Assembly: GCA_002633005.1 (NCBI GenBank)
Contig: NMRA01000515.1
Span: 144,558 to 208,557 of the forward strand
DNA: 64,000 nt
Reading direction: 5' to 3'
Source: Phoronis australis
Taxonomy: Eukaryota; Phoronida; Phoronidae
Part shown: positions 14,201 through 24,100 of the stretch, piece by piece
How positions within the stretch are numbered: position 1 is the first letter of the stretch
How the letters are laid out: the number at the start of each line of letters is the position of its first letter
The notes under the pieces: model-generated
The model's database searches: none
What the model was told of the DNA's origin: nothing
What the model saw: the letters and a program-made list of their open reading frames with translations, nothing else
Made by a program: the position numbers and the translations under genes

Positions 14201-16121
14201 ATAAAAATGATCCTAGCAATTTCAAAAGCCAACAGTTTGAAAAATCACCTTTTAAGTACATCAATATCAATTTATTTTAGTATTTTTTTGCTGTAAAGCT
14301 ATCACTAATGTGGTAATGATCTACTTCAATTGAACAGCAGGATCTTGGATTACGGTACAAAATCCATAAAAAACAGACTCTTACAAAAACGGGAAGTGCA
14401 CAAATCTCTAATGCAGGCTAAACAGGTTAAAAATAAAAATCAGTTGGTAAAGTAGGTAACACGTAGCCCCTCAGTTGATTGGTTACTGGGGCTATACAGG
14501 ACTCCCCATACGTCTCTGTGACAATTTCATCTTGTGTATTTTAAACGGGCGGGAGCTAGGCCAAATCCGTTTGACAAAAATAGATTTTACAGACATAAAA
14601 TTGTTTTAAAGAAGCGCTTACTTTCTTCAGCCATTGTTTCTGGTTCTCTTCATATGAACAATGCATCTACGAGAATTAACAAAGCTTTGGCAAAGAACTC
14701 CAACTCCATTTTTGATCACGGTTAACTTTTTTTAACTGTATACGATAATCACAAAGTATTTCAATTTGCTTCACAGGATTTAAGCCATAAAAAGTGCACC
14801 CCATGTGCTGGTGGCTGACGTACACTTGCAAAAAGTGGCATCTGAAGATGTCCACATGGATTTGTGTCCCTTTCACTTTTTGTTTGTGAACTGGCATGAT
14901 TTCACGAAACTTACTCAAAATGGCACCCTGTGAAGGTAAGCTCAAGTGAACCTCGACAGATTTTCATGTATAATGTTCAAATTATGTTGAATAAATTGTC
15001 TCCAATCATGTTATGTGTTAATTATAACTCACTGCGTATATATGCGTTTTTCATTCCTGTCCATATGTTCTCTGTAGCATTTTGAAATGTATATAACTTT
15101 TAGGCACATCTTTCAGGAACATAACCTTACCAAAGGGTGACTTCTTCATGGAAGATCCCAACAAATGGGCTCCTTTTTCCAAGTCCACCCTTAAACTGGG
15201 TGCTTTATGCTAATTTTCTAGTGGCATTAGTCACTTACAGGGGTCCTGAATTTTGTGAACTAGTTTGATGCCTATTGCTCAGAGCACAAAACTGGTTCTC
15301 AGAATGCAAGACCCTTTGATGTGACCATCACCTTTCCAGCTGCACAAACCCCGCTTCCCATCAAAATAGTTCAATAGCCTACTACAGCACTGAAAAAGTG
15401 GGGCTGTAGGCCCCCCCCCCTCCTCCCCCCATGTGCTGCACCGCCCATGTATAATTAGTATGGCCCCAAAGGGAGTCTGTTGTGTATTGACAGCACTGCA
15501 GGTGGTTTTCATTACAGTCCCTTCTCGTATAATTAGTTCTCCAAATGAATACCCATATGTATTTTATATTTTACTTCTCATCTCTATTGTTAATTGTTTT
15601 ACTCCTTCTACGAACACAACAGAGGCATCCGCATCGTCTAAACTTCACAGTCAGAAAATACATTTCATGACAAAACCTGCGTTCAAAGTATGCACAGGCA
15701 AATAATGGTCACTGAATTCTAGTAAACACCCTTCGATCGAAGTTACGGCCAAGGCAAATGACGCACTTTTAGTTTTACTAGATCATTCTAAGCCTAAGCC
15801 CTAAGAAAACTTCTGAATTGCTAATTAATAACTCAATCGGCCAAGCCACGTAAGACGCGTGAGTGAAGTTCTCTAGTTTTAGGTTTCGTCTCAAATTCCT
15901 ATATACCTTCTTCATAACTTACTCAGAATGCGCAACTGAAAAAGCACAAGCATGGCCAGAACTAGGTGAGAAGCACAGCGTGAGAGATGCCGCTGCCATG
16001 ATTGCTGGGAACAGAAGCAGGTAGATTCGCACCCTGAAGAGTCGCTACTCACTGTTTCTTGAATTAGTAACTTGTTTGGAGCTCGGCGTCTCATTCCTAC
16101 CTTTTCCATTGCCACGTCCAT
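2263..16121 (-). CDS. Gene A: death-domain protein, 7 exons, ~314 aa
   Basis: Exons in transcript order: 16121-16101 (MDVAMEK), 8918-8760, 8024-7932, 7496-7239, 3990-3820, 3506-3353 and 2351-2263 (TAG). Phases are 0 up to the last intron, which is phase 1; every junction keeps frame and GT-AG. The C-terminal exons encode a death domain at about residues 197-283, with an amphipathic helix pattern, a GKNHLSFARKL segment, and a final helix ...ILEQMDRIDIIQDLE typical of death-domain helix 6. Residues 8-177 are charged and helical, with a coiled-coil-like KLNHETQKLEQ stretch, and match no family I know. A basic tail of about 30 residues ends the protein. It is probably an adaptor: I see no signal peptide, no membrane segment and no catalytic domain. 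The gene is divergent from gene B. The first exon is only 21 bases and the first intron is 7.2 kb, so an unseen exon in that interval or in 3991-7238 is possible. Confidence 0.7.
3353..3990 (-). CDS. Gene A exons 5-6: death domain
   Basis: Exon 3990-3820 (57 codons) and exon 3506-3353 (51 codons plus one base) join in phase 0. Together they give a roughly 87-residue death-domain pattern. Helix 1-2 is around MRDYLIRGLERP, the conserved turn is GKNHLSFARKLNYSQNDV, and the last helix is SEVILILEQMDRIDIIQDLE. The usual Trp of the GxDW motif is replaced by His-Leu (KNHL), so the fold is inferred from the overall pattern. A CARD or DED is less likely, given the LA.KL / DV / last-helix spacing. Confidence 0.7.
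4285..6069. repeat. ~0.8-1.0-kb tandem duplication joined by a single N (5095)
   Basis: 4285-5094 and 5096-6069 are almost identical. The second copy differs by single bases and carries an ~83-base block (starting TACAGTCTAATCTATGGGCC) three times instead of once. The join is a single N, as expected when two haplotype versions are placed side by side. The duplication lies in the long gene A intron between exons 5 and 4. No exon is visible in either copy. Confidence 0.85.
6268..6394. mobile_element. 127-base palindromic MITE-like element
   Basis: The arms fold back on one another: GTACCTCGATTCGCATAGAT at the left pairs imperfectly with the reverse complement of the right end (GTACCGAGAGTGGCGTAGAT), and the inner GGAATAATGT segment matches its mirror. 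There is no coding capacity. It sits in an intron of gene A. Confidence 0.6.
7239..8918 (-). CDS. Gene A exons 2-4: unassigned N-terminal region
   Basis: Three phase-0 exons (8918-8760, 8024-7932, 7496-7239) give 170 residues without stops. The first is Lys/Glu-rich and helical (LHEIKKKRFKGNDKLY). The second is short and contains an aliphatic run (GCLLILLNPP). The third starts with AGLSEPGTLAIKFGKLNHET and includes an aromatic/Cys-containing segment, FAGDCLFRLCYVKD. Acceptors at 8919, 8025 and 7497 all have pyrimidine tracts. I do not recognise a family. Confidence 0.65.
9183..9383 (+). CDS. Small ORF, 66 aa, unknown
   Basis: ATG at 9183 lies within 12 bases of an AAAATGGCGGCC motif. The frame runs to TAG and encodes a basic, helical-looking peptide with a KLPKDVAKGLRRYNRRCIKRR-like C-terminal half, more protein-like than most open frames nearby. 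It is antisense to gene A inside its first intron. It could be a short gene, a retrocopy fragment or chance. I recognise no family and see no poly(A) signal. Confidence 0.25.
   Translation: MAQNVLNASENGKVLSSPKQKAILLNFMKILGYEDNLPSVVQLIGKLPKDVAKGLRRYNRRCIKRR
9867..10011. mobile_element. ~145-base MITE with TA flanks
   Basis: The left end TACCCTAGAACATGTTA pairs with the right end TAACTTGTTCTAGGGTA. The outer TA on each side fits the TA target duplication used by Tc1/mariner-type elements. There is no ORF. Confidence 0.65.
10330..11480. repeat. Higher-order tandem repeat, ~150-base monomers in ~452-base triplets
   Basis: A CTAGTGGC box (one copy CCAGTGGC) recurs at 10528, 10673, 10834, 10980, 11125, 11286 and 11426. 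The spacings are 145, 161, 146, 145, 161 and 140. Each monomer also has a GAAATTTGGTATGTA-like or ATTGGCATGTATGT-like segment. Three monomer types therefore form a 452-base unit repeated about twice. The start is a GTCCGTCCGGGCGTCCGTC-rich leader. Weak relatives of the box occur near 11733 and 27850. Confidence 0.85.
12010..12140. mobile_element. 130-base TIR element
   Basis: CACAGAACCTGAACTC at 12011 is mirrored by GAGTTCAGGTTCTGTG ending at 12139. The interior is AT-rich and non-coding. This is a MITE-like unit inside the gene A intron. Confidence 0.6.
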
Positions 16122-16873
16122 CTTAATAAAGACAACTAAACCAATGCTGCTAGTGGGAATTTCCCAATCGCGATTTTCCCGTCTCTATTCAATGACGTCC
16201 GGTCTCTCTCTCTTCAAATGACCTATTATTTTGTTCGATCAGCAAGTCACGTGCTCGGGCCGGAAAACTCAAGTTGGGGGAAAACCATCGTCATCGTATA
16301 ACACCTGGCTTTGTATATTTATCACGGTTATTGCGCGGGTTTGACTCATTAGATTTCAAAGAATTCCCTTAATAACTCGTGAGCTATGTTTTCACTTCTT
16401 TGCGATGTGTTTACTCAGAACTTGCACTTTGACCTCGTTTACTTCCTTGTAGTTGTATATCACATGTCGAGGATATCGGCCGGGGCTTACGGGACCGATT
16501 GCTGTACAGTCGAAGCTGTGCGCAAGAAGACGATAGCCGTGCTTTTTATAATATAACTCTTGAGTTAAAGGTTGAATTATTTAAAACAATCATCGATGAC
16601 TAAGGAGTGTCTATTATACCATAAACCCAGTACATTCTCACTGTCTATGATCCAGTTGTTTTAAAAACATGCTAAGGGACCGTCAAATACACCCTGCAGT
16701 GCAGGATGTGCCGTTGCCGTTGCAGGCTGCACCCAAATAAACCGCAACGTCACCATTCGTTGTTGCTTTTGGGTGTGTCTGATTACTTCTGCACTGAGTC
16801 AGACTTGTTAGTCGGATCTCTGCTGTGGCTATCAAGTAATAAAATACTGAATGGTTTCAGTTTCAGTTTGGCT
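16122..16873. promoter_or_regulatory. Divergent promoter region between gene A (-) and gene B (+)
   Basis: About 750 bases separate the two proposed start codons. The region is richer in CpG than its surroundings. It holds GGGAATTTCCC at 16155, TGACGTC (CRE-like) at 16193-16199, TCACGTG (E-box) at 16247-16253 and a TATA-like TTTATAATATAA near 16544. For gene B, TTTCAGTTTCAG just before the ATG may be a splice acceptor, so part of this region could be a 5' UTR intron. Transcription starts are not visible. Confidence 0.5.
16155..16165. promoter_or_regulatory. NF-kappaB-type site GGGAATTTCCC
   Basis: A perfect 11-base palindrome matching the Rel/NF-kappaB consensus GGGRNNYYCC. It lies 34 bases upstream of gene A's proposed ATG and about 710 bases upstream of gene B's. 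Position, symmetry and the death-domain neighbour make a chance match less likely, but binding is inferred. Confidence 0.45.
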
Positions 16874-18175
16874 ATGATGACTTCAACAGAACAGGTTCAG
16901 CTGGCTGCTTCCTTGGATCTTCTGCGAGCAGAGACTACCAATCGACACCTATGCTTGTTCCTTGGCGAGCAGCTGTCAGCAACACCACAGAAAGATTTGA
17001 AAGGACTCATAGATCTTCTTAGAACCACGCCAACCACGGTATGATTAGTGGAAACTGTTTCATTTTCAGATTGATTTAATAGTTCTTGGCCAAGGTATTA
17101 TTAAAATCTGCTAGTTCCAATTTGTTGGCTTATAATCTTCTTATTTGAAGCATCACCTAGAAAGAAGCTAAATGTTTTTCACAATTAGAATATGATTATG
17201 TAAAATGGAAACCCTATACTAGTCTGTGGCATGATCTTATTGTGGAACAACATTGTTAATAGATCCAACAAGACCTTCTGTTAGAATTGATGTGTACCAC
17301 AAGACCTTCAATGCTGTTGAAAAAGTTATTCTAATGCACTAAAAAACTTTAGCATGCATGTGGCCGACATATCACATACAGAAACTGTGGTATGCTGTAG
17401 TATTCAGAGAGTAATGCTGAGACCTAAAATAGAGAAAAACAAGTTAATAGCATACAATTTATCTGATTTTATGATTGAAATATTTGAAATTAAATTGTCT
17501 GAAATATTTCTAATTGTCATAACTCTAGAATTTTTCTTGTAGAAATTTTTATACAGAATTCTGAAGATTTTCCCTATTATATAGGATAGTATAGGAGTAA
17601 ATCCTATTAATGTAGGTATCTTATAGGAAAAAGTCCTGTAGAATTTTCTACAGGATCTCCTGCTGAAGGTCCATACTATGTTAAGTTCTGCACACAATGA
17701 GCAGGCTAACTGGCTGCAAACTGCATGGTACAAATTAGTCTGTATGTGAATGTCGGGTAAATGCAGCCTGTGTCAGAGAAATGACATTGGTTTATTTGAA
17801 ATTCATTTTTGCACAGAAAAATAGATTAAAGTCAATTGTCATTGCTATATCCAGTTGCCCATCATATTCATAATGTGGGTGCTAATTGTTGTCATCTCTG
17901 TGTGAATGTCATACTTTATTCTTGTATTATAGTTCATTATAAAATTATTGAAAATTGTATTTTGTGCTATGCTTCCATTGGCATTACAGGAGTTGGTTGA
18001 TTTCATTGATCACCTAGAGGCTGAGAGTGGAGAGAGTGCTTATCACATACACCATGTTCTACGAAGCATTGGTTGCTTCCCTGTGATTCTGACTGTTTGT
18101 GTAGACCAGTTTATTGAACATTATCTCATCAGAGACAAGCATAAGGTGGACAAAATCAGACTGGATTATCTCACA
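16874..18175 (+). CDS. Gene B exons 1-2: helical N-terminus, possible CARD-like fold
   Basis: Two phase-0 exons encode residues 1-117. Successive amphipathic segments (KDLKGLIDLLRTTPT, then ELVDFIDHLEAESGESAYHI, then HHVL) resemble the last three helices of a CARD (LL..L...G...F...L). The first ~35 residues would supply the earlier helices. A death-fold assignment is inference from pattern only; it could equally be an unrelated helical bundle. Confidence 0.5.
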
Positions 18176-21100
18176 GTGAGTATAGTAGATACAAATAACA
18201 CATGGTGGTAGGTTGTGTGTGCAAGACCTGCATGGTTGTTTGTTTATCAGAAACGAAACGAAACAGAAACTTGTAACTGTCATTTCCTACAATACAGGTG
18301 TCATTTGGAATTGAATTTGAACTCTGCTTAATAAATGTCTCATTTCCACATATTATCCACTGTTTTGGCTACAGTCAGTAATTTATCATGTTTATCTATG
18401 TTTATGAAATGTCAAACTTGATTTACAATGAAGTGTCTAACGTCAGCTGATTACACAGAGTGCAGTTTGTGTTGTTTTCCATGTGTTGTGTGCTACCCAG
18501 TCATTGGTGTTGCTTTTGATCTATGCAACCTTCTAACTCACCTGTTTTGACTGCACTGTTTTTAATTGCCCTAAGGGTAATTATATTTCCTCTCACCACC
18601 TAAAATGTAGAATATAAACCAGACCCACTTGGACAACCACAAAAATATGTCTCAAACCTTTTCATTTCACTGCCACCAACACTCATATGTTCAGAGCAGT
18701 TGCAAACATTTATGGTTACAGGAGAATGCCAGTACTGCTATGCATAGGGTGCATCACATTGACTTCAAATTTAAAAATAAGAAATTAGGTGTACCTTTGA
18801 ATAATAAAGAAAAGTCCTCCAAGTTGTGTAGCAGTTATTTTCAATTCACAAAAACAAATAAATACCGTATTCGCCCTAATAAGTGCCCAGGACGCTTAGA
18901 AAAATTCGCTTCAGGAAGGGGCCGCTTATTATAGCCCAAAAGTGGTTGAAACCTAGTCTCTAAAACGGGTGAAATAGTAAGCTAAACTTCATCAAATTTA
19001 TGCTCTGTGACGCATCTGTAACCTATGAAAAGTTTCTACAAAATTGCAGAGTGCATTTTTATCAAACTTTGTTGTTAAATTATGAGCATTTTTCAGAAAT
19101 CCAGTGAAACTCGCCGACTGATGCATCGCTGCCTCGTGATCGCCGATAGGTCAACTTGAATTCTGGAGTAAAAATATAGTTTCAACTCCACAAATTACCT
19201 GAAGTCCTCCTTAAGTTTTCAAAATAGCATCCCTAAGTTTTTTAATTTCCTGTGCAGTCAGGATTAACTGCAAATTAAGTCCAAATCTGTGCTAGATCGT
19301 ACCCTGCGACACAAGAAAAATCTCTGGACAAACACACATGTTGTGTGAGTGAGCGAGCGTGTACGTGTCATCAGAGTTCATTTGCCAGAGTAAACGCGAA
19401 CGATCTAGGTGTGCATTGTAACTCAGGAAATTAACACATGCGGTAAAGCAGAACGTGTTTTGTTTAGCACTTGTTGATCTCATCTGCTAAAAAATGTTCG
19501 AGAATTGTCTCGGTAAGGCCGATGTCATTGAGTCACCGGGTGACTGGATGCGTGACGGTCTAATAGTTATTTTTCGGGAGATTCGGGGGGTGTAAGGGTG
19601 TGGAAGTGTTCACTCTCAGTGGGTCATTTTGACTTTAAAAACACCAATTACGACTAATTTAATAATTCCCCCTTAAAAATAACGGAAACGTTTTTTACGA
19701 TATTAGAAACTTTCGGAAATAAGTGCCAGAATTTATTTCTTACTGATGCTATGCTACCCGTTTCATGAATAGATAGTTCCTGACAGGTACTTGAATGTAG
19801 CGCGCGCTTCCTCGACACGTGCTTTTAACTGAACAATGATCAAGTTTTTATTAGTCTTCAATTCGTGGTTTTCACATGTAGGAAGAAATTGGGATTCCTG
19901 TTGAGGGAGATCTGTACAGGAAAGATACAATACAATTCCCTTAACAAGTATGCTGCGCTTGTTCAGGCCATACCATAATAGGACACGTCTCCCGCAAAAT
20001 CAGCAAAACTTGCGTTCTTTTTGAAGCACAGCTAAATACCAACATAGCAGCGAGGCTTGTGGACTACAAATTCCACACACAACGGTTTTTTCAGGACTGT
20101 CTGATCTTATTGATAAATTGAAGACGTTACTGTAGAATTTTAGAACTGTATATAGGTAAGGCATTTTCGCATGTACATGGCATTCATAGACTGGGCACTT
20201 ATTTTAGCAAAGTCTGAAAACGGGTGGCAGCGCTTTGTCACGTTTTTCCCGGTGTGTGGGTGGGCGCAGGTTGTTACAGACCGGTGCTAATAGCTTTCGG
20301 TGCGAAGATTGACTGAAGACTGGTTCGAGTTAATCCTTTATTAATCCCAACCATATGTTCACAAGCCTACTCAAACCAAAACGTCCGACGTAATGTCTGT
20401 TTATGCTCCAGCCAGTGCTGCGAAGCCTTGACTTGTGTTGAACTTCTGAGATACTTCCAGCAACTGTTACACTCGTTGATTCAATAACCTGCTGTCTCTA
20501 TAGCTGGCTCTCTATTGACTATCGCTGTAACTGCTGATTCTCTTCACTGCAACTCAACTGTAATCTCCTGATTAACTTTCTTGAACTGACTTGATCTCCC
20601 GACTTGATCTTCTTGGACTCAACTGACTTAATCTCACTAACACAAACCCGTGCTTGTGTATTTATAGCCTAATTCATTGTTCTAGAACTTTTCATCAATT
20701 CAAGCACATACCAGAACTTTCTGGAACCTACCCAATCATTCTACAAACATGTACTAGTCTCTGGAATATTCCAGACTGCATTAATCACTGTCATGCTAGA
20801 GTCTTCTAGAAAGTTCCACACTATACTGCAGTAAACAAATTACATCATCACTACTATGACCTCAGTCTTCTAGAAAGTTCCACACTATTTTGTAGTAAAC
20901 AAATTACATCATCACTGTACTTAACTCAGGGGTCATGCCAATCAAACAGAATAACAAAACAATACAACTAAAAATACTGTCAGACTATATTCTGACACGC
21001 TTATTAGGGCGAATACCGTAAGCATCACATAAGTTGTAAATCAATCATTCATTTAAAACTGAATAGTTTTTAACCGTAACATGTTTCACATTGCTGTAAA

Positions 21101-24100
21101 CTAATATTTCATGTCAGAGCTTAGTGTGGAGACGTTTTTAGTTCACGTAGGAATTTCTTTGTCCAGCCTTTCGGTAACATTATGTGTGTTTCTCGAAAAG
21201 TAACTTATAGTGTAATTTTCTTGTGAATGTCAATATGCAATTTGATAACCATTATTACGTTTTGCACGAAGCACAGGGTAAGATCTAGTGAAACTTAATC
21301 GTATTGAGAGGGAGTTTGATTTTGTAATTCAAAACTCATGTTATTGAAGCATTAAACCTTCCTTTTTTGAGTTTAATGCAGTGGGGTGTTGTTTACCTTT
21401 TCAATAAATTCATCATGGCACCAAATCGCGCTATTGAGCGATAGGATATTCAGTGTCCAACATTTCAAATGATGTCCATGAATAAGGAAGTTATGTTTGG
21501 TCCCTTTCAGCTCAGCCGTCTTGCAGACCAGAATTAGAAATATGGGCTCTCAAAATTTTTGTGAGTTATTTGTAGAATGTTTCCTATCATGGCAAGGATT
21601 TTAAGGTCATAAGTCAATTTCACGATGGCTGTTTATGCATTATTTGAAGGGTATGGTGTACTAAATTAATGCATTGTTTTCAGGAGGAAGTCCAGTGTCA
21701 CAAGTCAGACAGAACATTGTTAATTAAATGCCTTGGCGATACTTCCTGCAATCCTGCTTTGAAACCTCAGGTACTGTTCTGACTTGAAATCATTGAATAA
21801 AATGTTTGTCATAGACTAAGAGGAGAAACATTTCTGCTGTTTGGGGACTTACCAACAAGCATTTGTTGATTAATGTGCAAAGTAATGTCTGTTGAGGTAA
21901 AAGCTCTTGAATTTATATTATTTTTTTGTAAAGGAAATGTAGCACTGAATAAAAGTTTCTAGATTTTTAGGTTCTGTGTCATAGTTGTTATGAGATAATG
22001 TTTTATAAATTGTGGGCATTCAATATTGTGTTAAAAGTGCTTGAAATGTGAAAAAATTGGCAAATGAAATTGATGACATTTTATCTCATAAAGTGTTCGT
22101 CAATACTTAGTCCTTAAACATAGCTGAACATTCACTGGAGGACTATTCACCTCTTGGTGAGAAAGATATAAACCAAAAGAAAGTAAAATTCTTGTTCAGT
22201 GTGTTATTGTTATTAAACCAAAGCAAATTACCTTGTCTGACTTACTTAAAAAAACCGCATACGGTCTTTAGTTACCAGTTATGTTGCCTCTTTTTATCTT
22301 CCTCTAACAACAACGAATCAAATCGCCATGTGTCATCTTCTAGTCTTAGTTTTTGACCTATTGACGTCATGTAGTGACCTGAATGCCAGCTAATTGGAAT
22401 ATTTAGCATGGCGTTTTAGACCCACTATGACGGCATGTCTATTCTAATTTCCGGGTCCAAATTGCATCGTCTCCTGCCATAACAAGTCATCACTAAACAT
22501 CTGAATAAGCCCAGTGAATGCTTCAGTTCACAAGTTCACCGGTAGATTAAAAAAATGTAAATGGCGGGGTGACAAGCGAAAAGCAAACAGTCAAATCTTT
22601 GAGTGAATAAGCTCTTTCAAAAGTCTTGATTTTCATGCAGTTGTATTCGCCGAGATCAGTTTTTTCATGCAATCACAATTTCGAAGTATGCAGGTTAATA
22701 TTTCATGTGCAATTCGAGTGTGATATTATGACTTGATTCCACACTTTCACTGTGTGGACTTCCAACCCGGTTTAAGAGTTATTTTGACTAATAAAATGTA
22801 TGAATATTATGGGATAGAGTACTGTAACTGTAATGTAAGCTTCTGATAATAATCAGTGACTTCATACTCAGCCATAAAATCTATTTAACCTTTAACCTTG
22901 CAGCATTAAAGATTATTTATTTTAGTGCTTTTGATGTTTTCATTTGTATCAGTTGTTTATTTATGTTGCAGTCCAGCTGTTTGGAGTTATACCAGTCTCT
23001 CTCAGAAAGTGACAGTGAAGTATCCAAAGTGATTGAAGACCTCTTTCAAAAATATACTGTTTTGTTTTTCGGCATCCAAAGAGATGATCCTGTCCAGGCC
23101 AAATTTCTTCAGAAGTTTGCTAAAACCAGCAAGGTAAGTAAAAGTTTTGATGGCTCCACTATGTGCTGTGTGCTGCATTTTTTCAATCTATTTATTGTTG
23201 TTATTTGGATATTTGGGAATTTTATGTTAATGTGGTCACAAAGCTATTTATCCTAACTGTGTTCATTTTAACTTAACTCTGGTATGAGTGGAACCTCGAT
23301 GTAAACTGTGAAGTTAATTGAACCATTCATACCTGCTTCAGTTAATGGCATTGATGTAAGTGGTAGGTGACACTGTTGCCTTTGAAGTAATCGCAAGGTG
23401 GCAATCACATAAGGTGACATTTGTGTTAGACTTGCGGGGTTTTCGTCCCTGGCCTGTGCACACTCAGATTTTTTAATGTGACAAATTGAGAACATTTACG
23501 TGTGATAACTTTCGTAAAACTTATTTTTAATTCAACTGGTTATTATTCGAGAAAAATAGTAGCAAATATTAATGATAAAACTCACCCTTAATTTTTGAGG
23601 ATAGTAGTGGCTGGCCCTCGGGATAACTGCAATGATACCGAAGTTGGCCGTTTATACCACACCGCAGTGACAACACTCAGCTGTTAAATCCACCTGTTTA
23701 CTGTAAAGTTATCTGGCACTGTTAACTGCAATCCAGGACTGAAGTTAATCGTTCATGCTGATTCCCAACGCCCCAAAACATTTATGAGTTGACATTAGTA
23801 TGACTGAGCCTTTTAAGATACACATTACAATGTATTAGATACAATCAAAACAAAAATTAAATCAATCTTCAATTTCAGAGTTCTGCATACACATAAGCAC
23901 AATGAGGAAATCAAGGGATTGATATTCAGAAACAGAAATAATGTTGCTTTTTATTTTTCATTTTCTAGAGACAGCACTTCCTGTTTGAGTGTGGCGAGAC
24001 GACAGACTGTGTGACAGATGGCTCCCTGACCGTCCTCCGTGCTAACACCAGTCCTGATGAGTTTGCCCAATATTTGTCCTCAGGTCAAGTTGTGGAGTAT

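Larger units (their letters stand above)
8919..16100. other. Proposed first intron of gene A, repeat-rich
   Basis: It contains a small plus-strand ORF (9183-9383), two TIR elements (9867-10011 and 12010-12140), a higher-order satellite (about 10330-11480), a TG/CG-rich microsatellite near 10178-10205 and a poly-C tract near 15409-15430. Several open frames were examined at 11.7, 12.1-12.4, 13.7, 14.7-14.9 and 15.3-15.7 kb. None combines good splice sites with a phase that fits gene A. Confidence 0.5.

Noticed and set aside
14676-14945. Minus-strand frame with a CAG acceptor, considered as an extra gene A exon
   Set aside because: Joining it to the 15923 donor gives an immediate stop, it has no credible donor, and the region resembles repeats.
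15923-16121. Longer first exon for gene A reading through 66 codons with a hydrophobic end
   Set aside because: It ends in phase 1 and no downstream exon fits. The short MDVAMEK exon ending at 16101 has a good donor and phase 0, matching exon 8918-8760.
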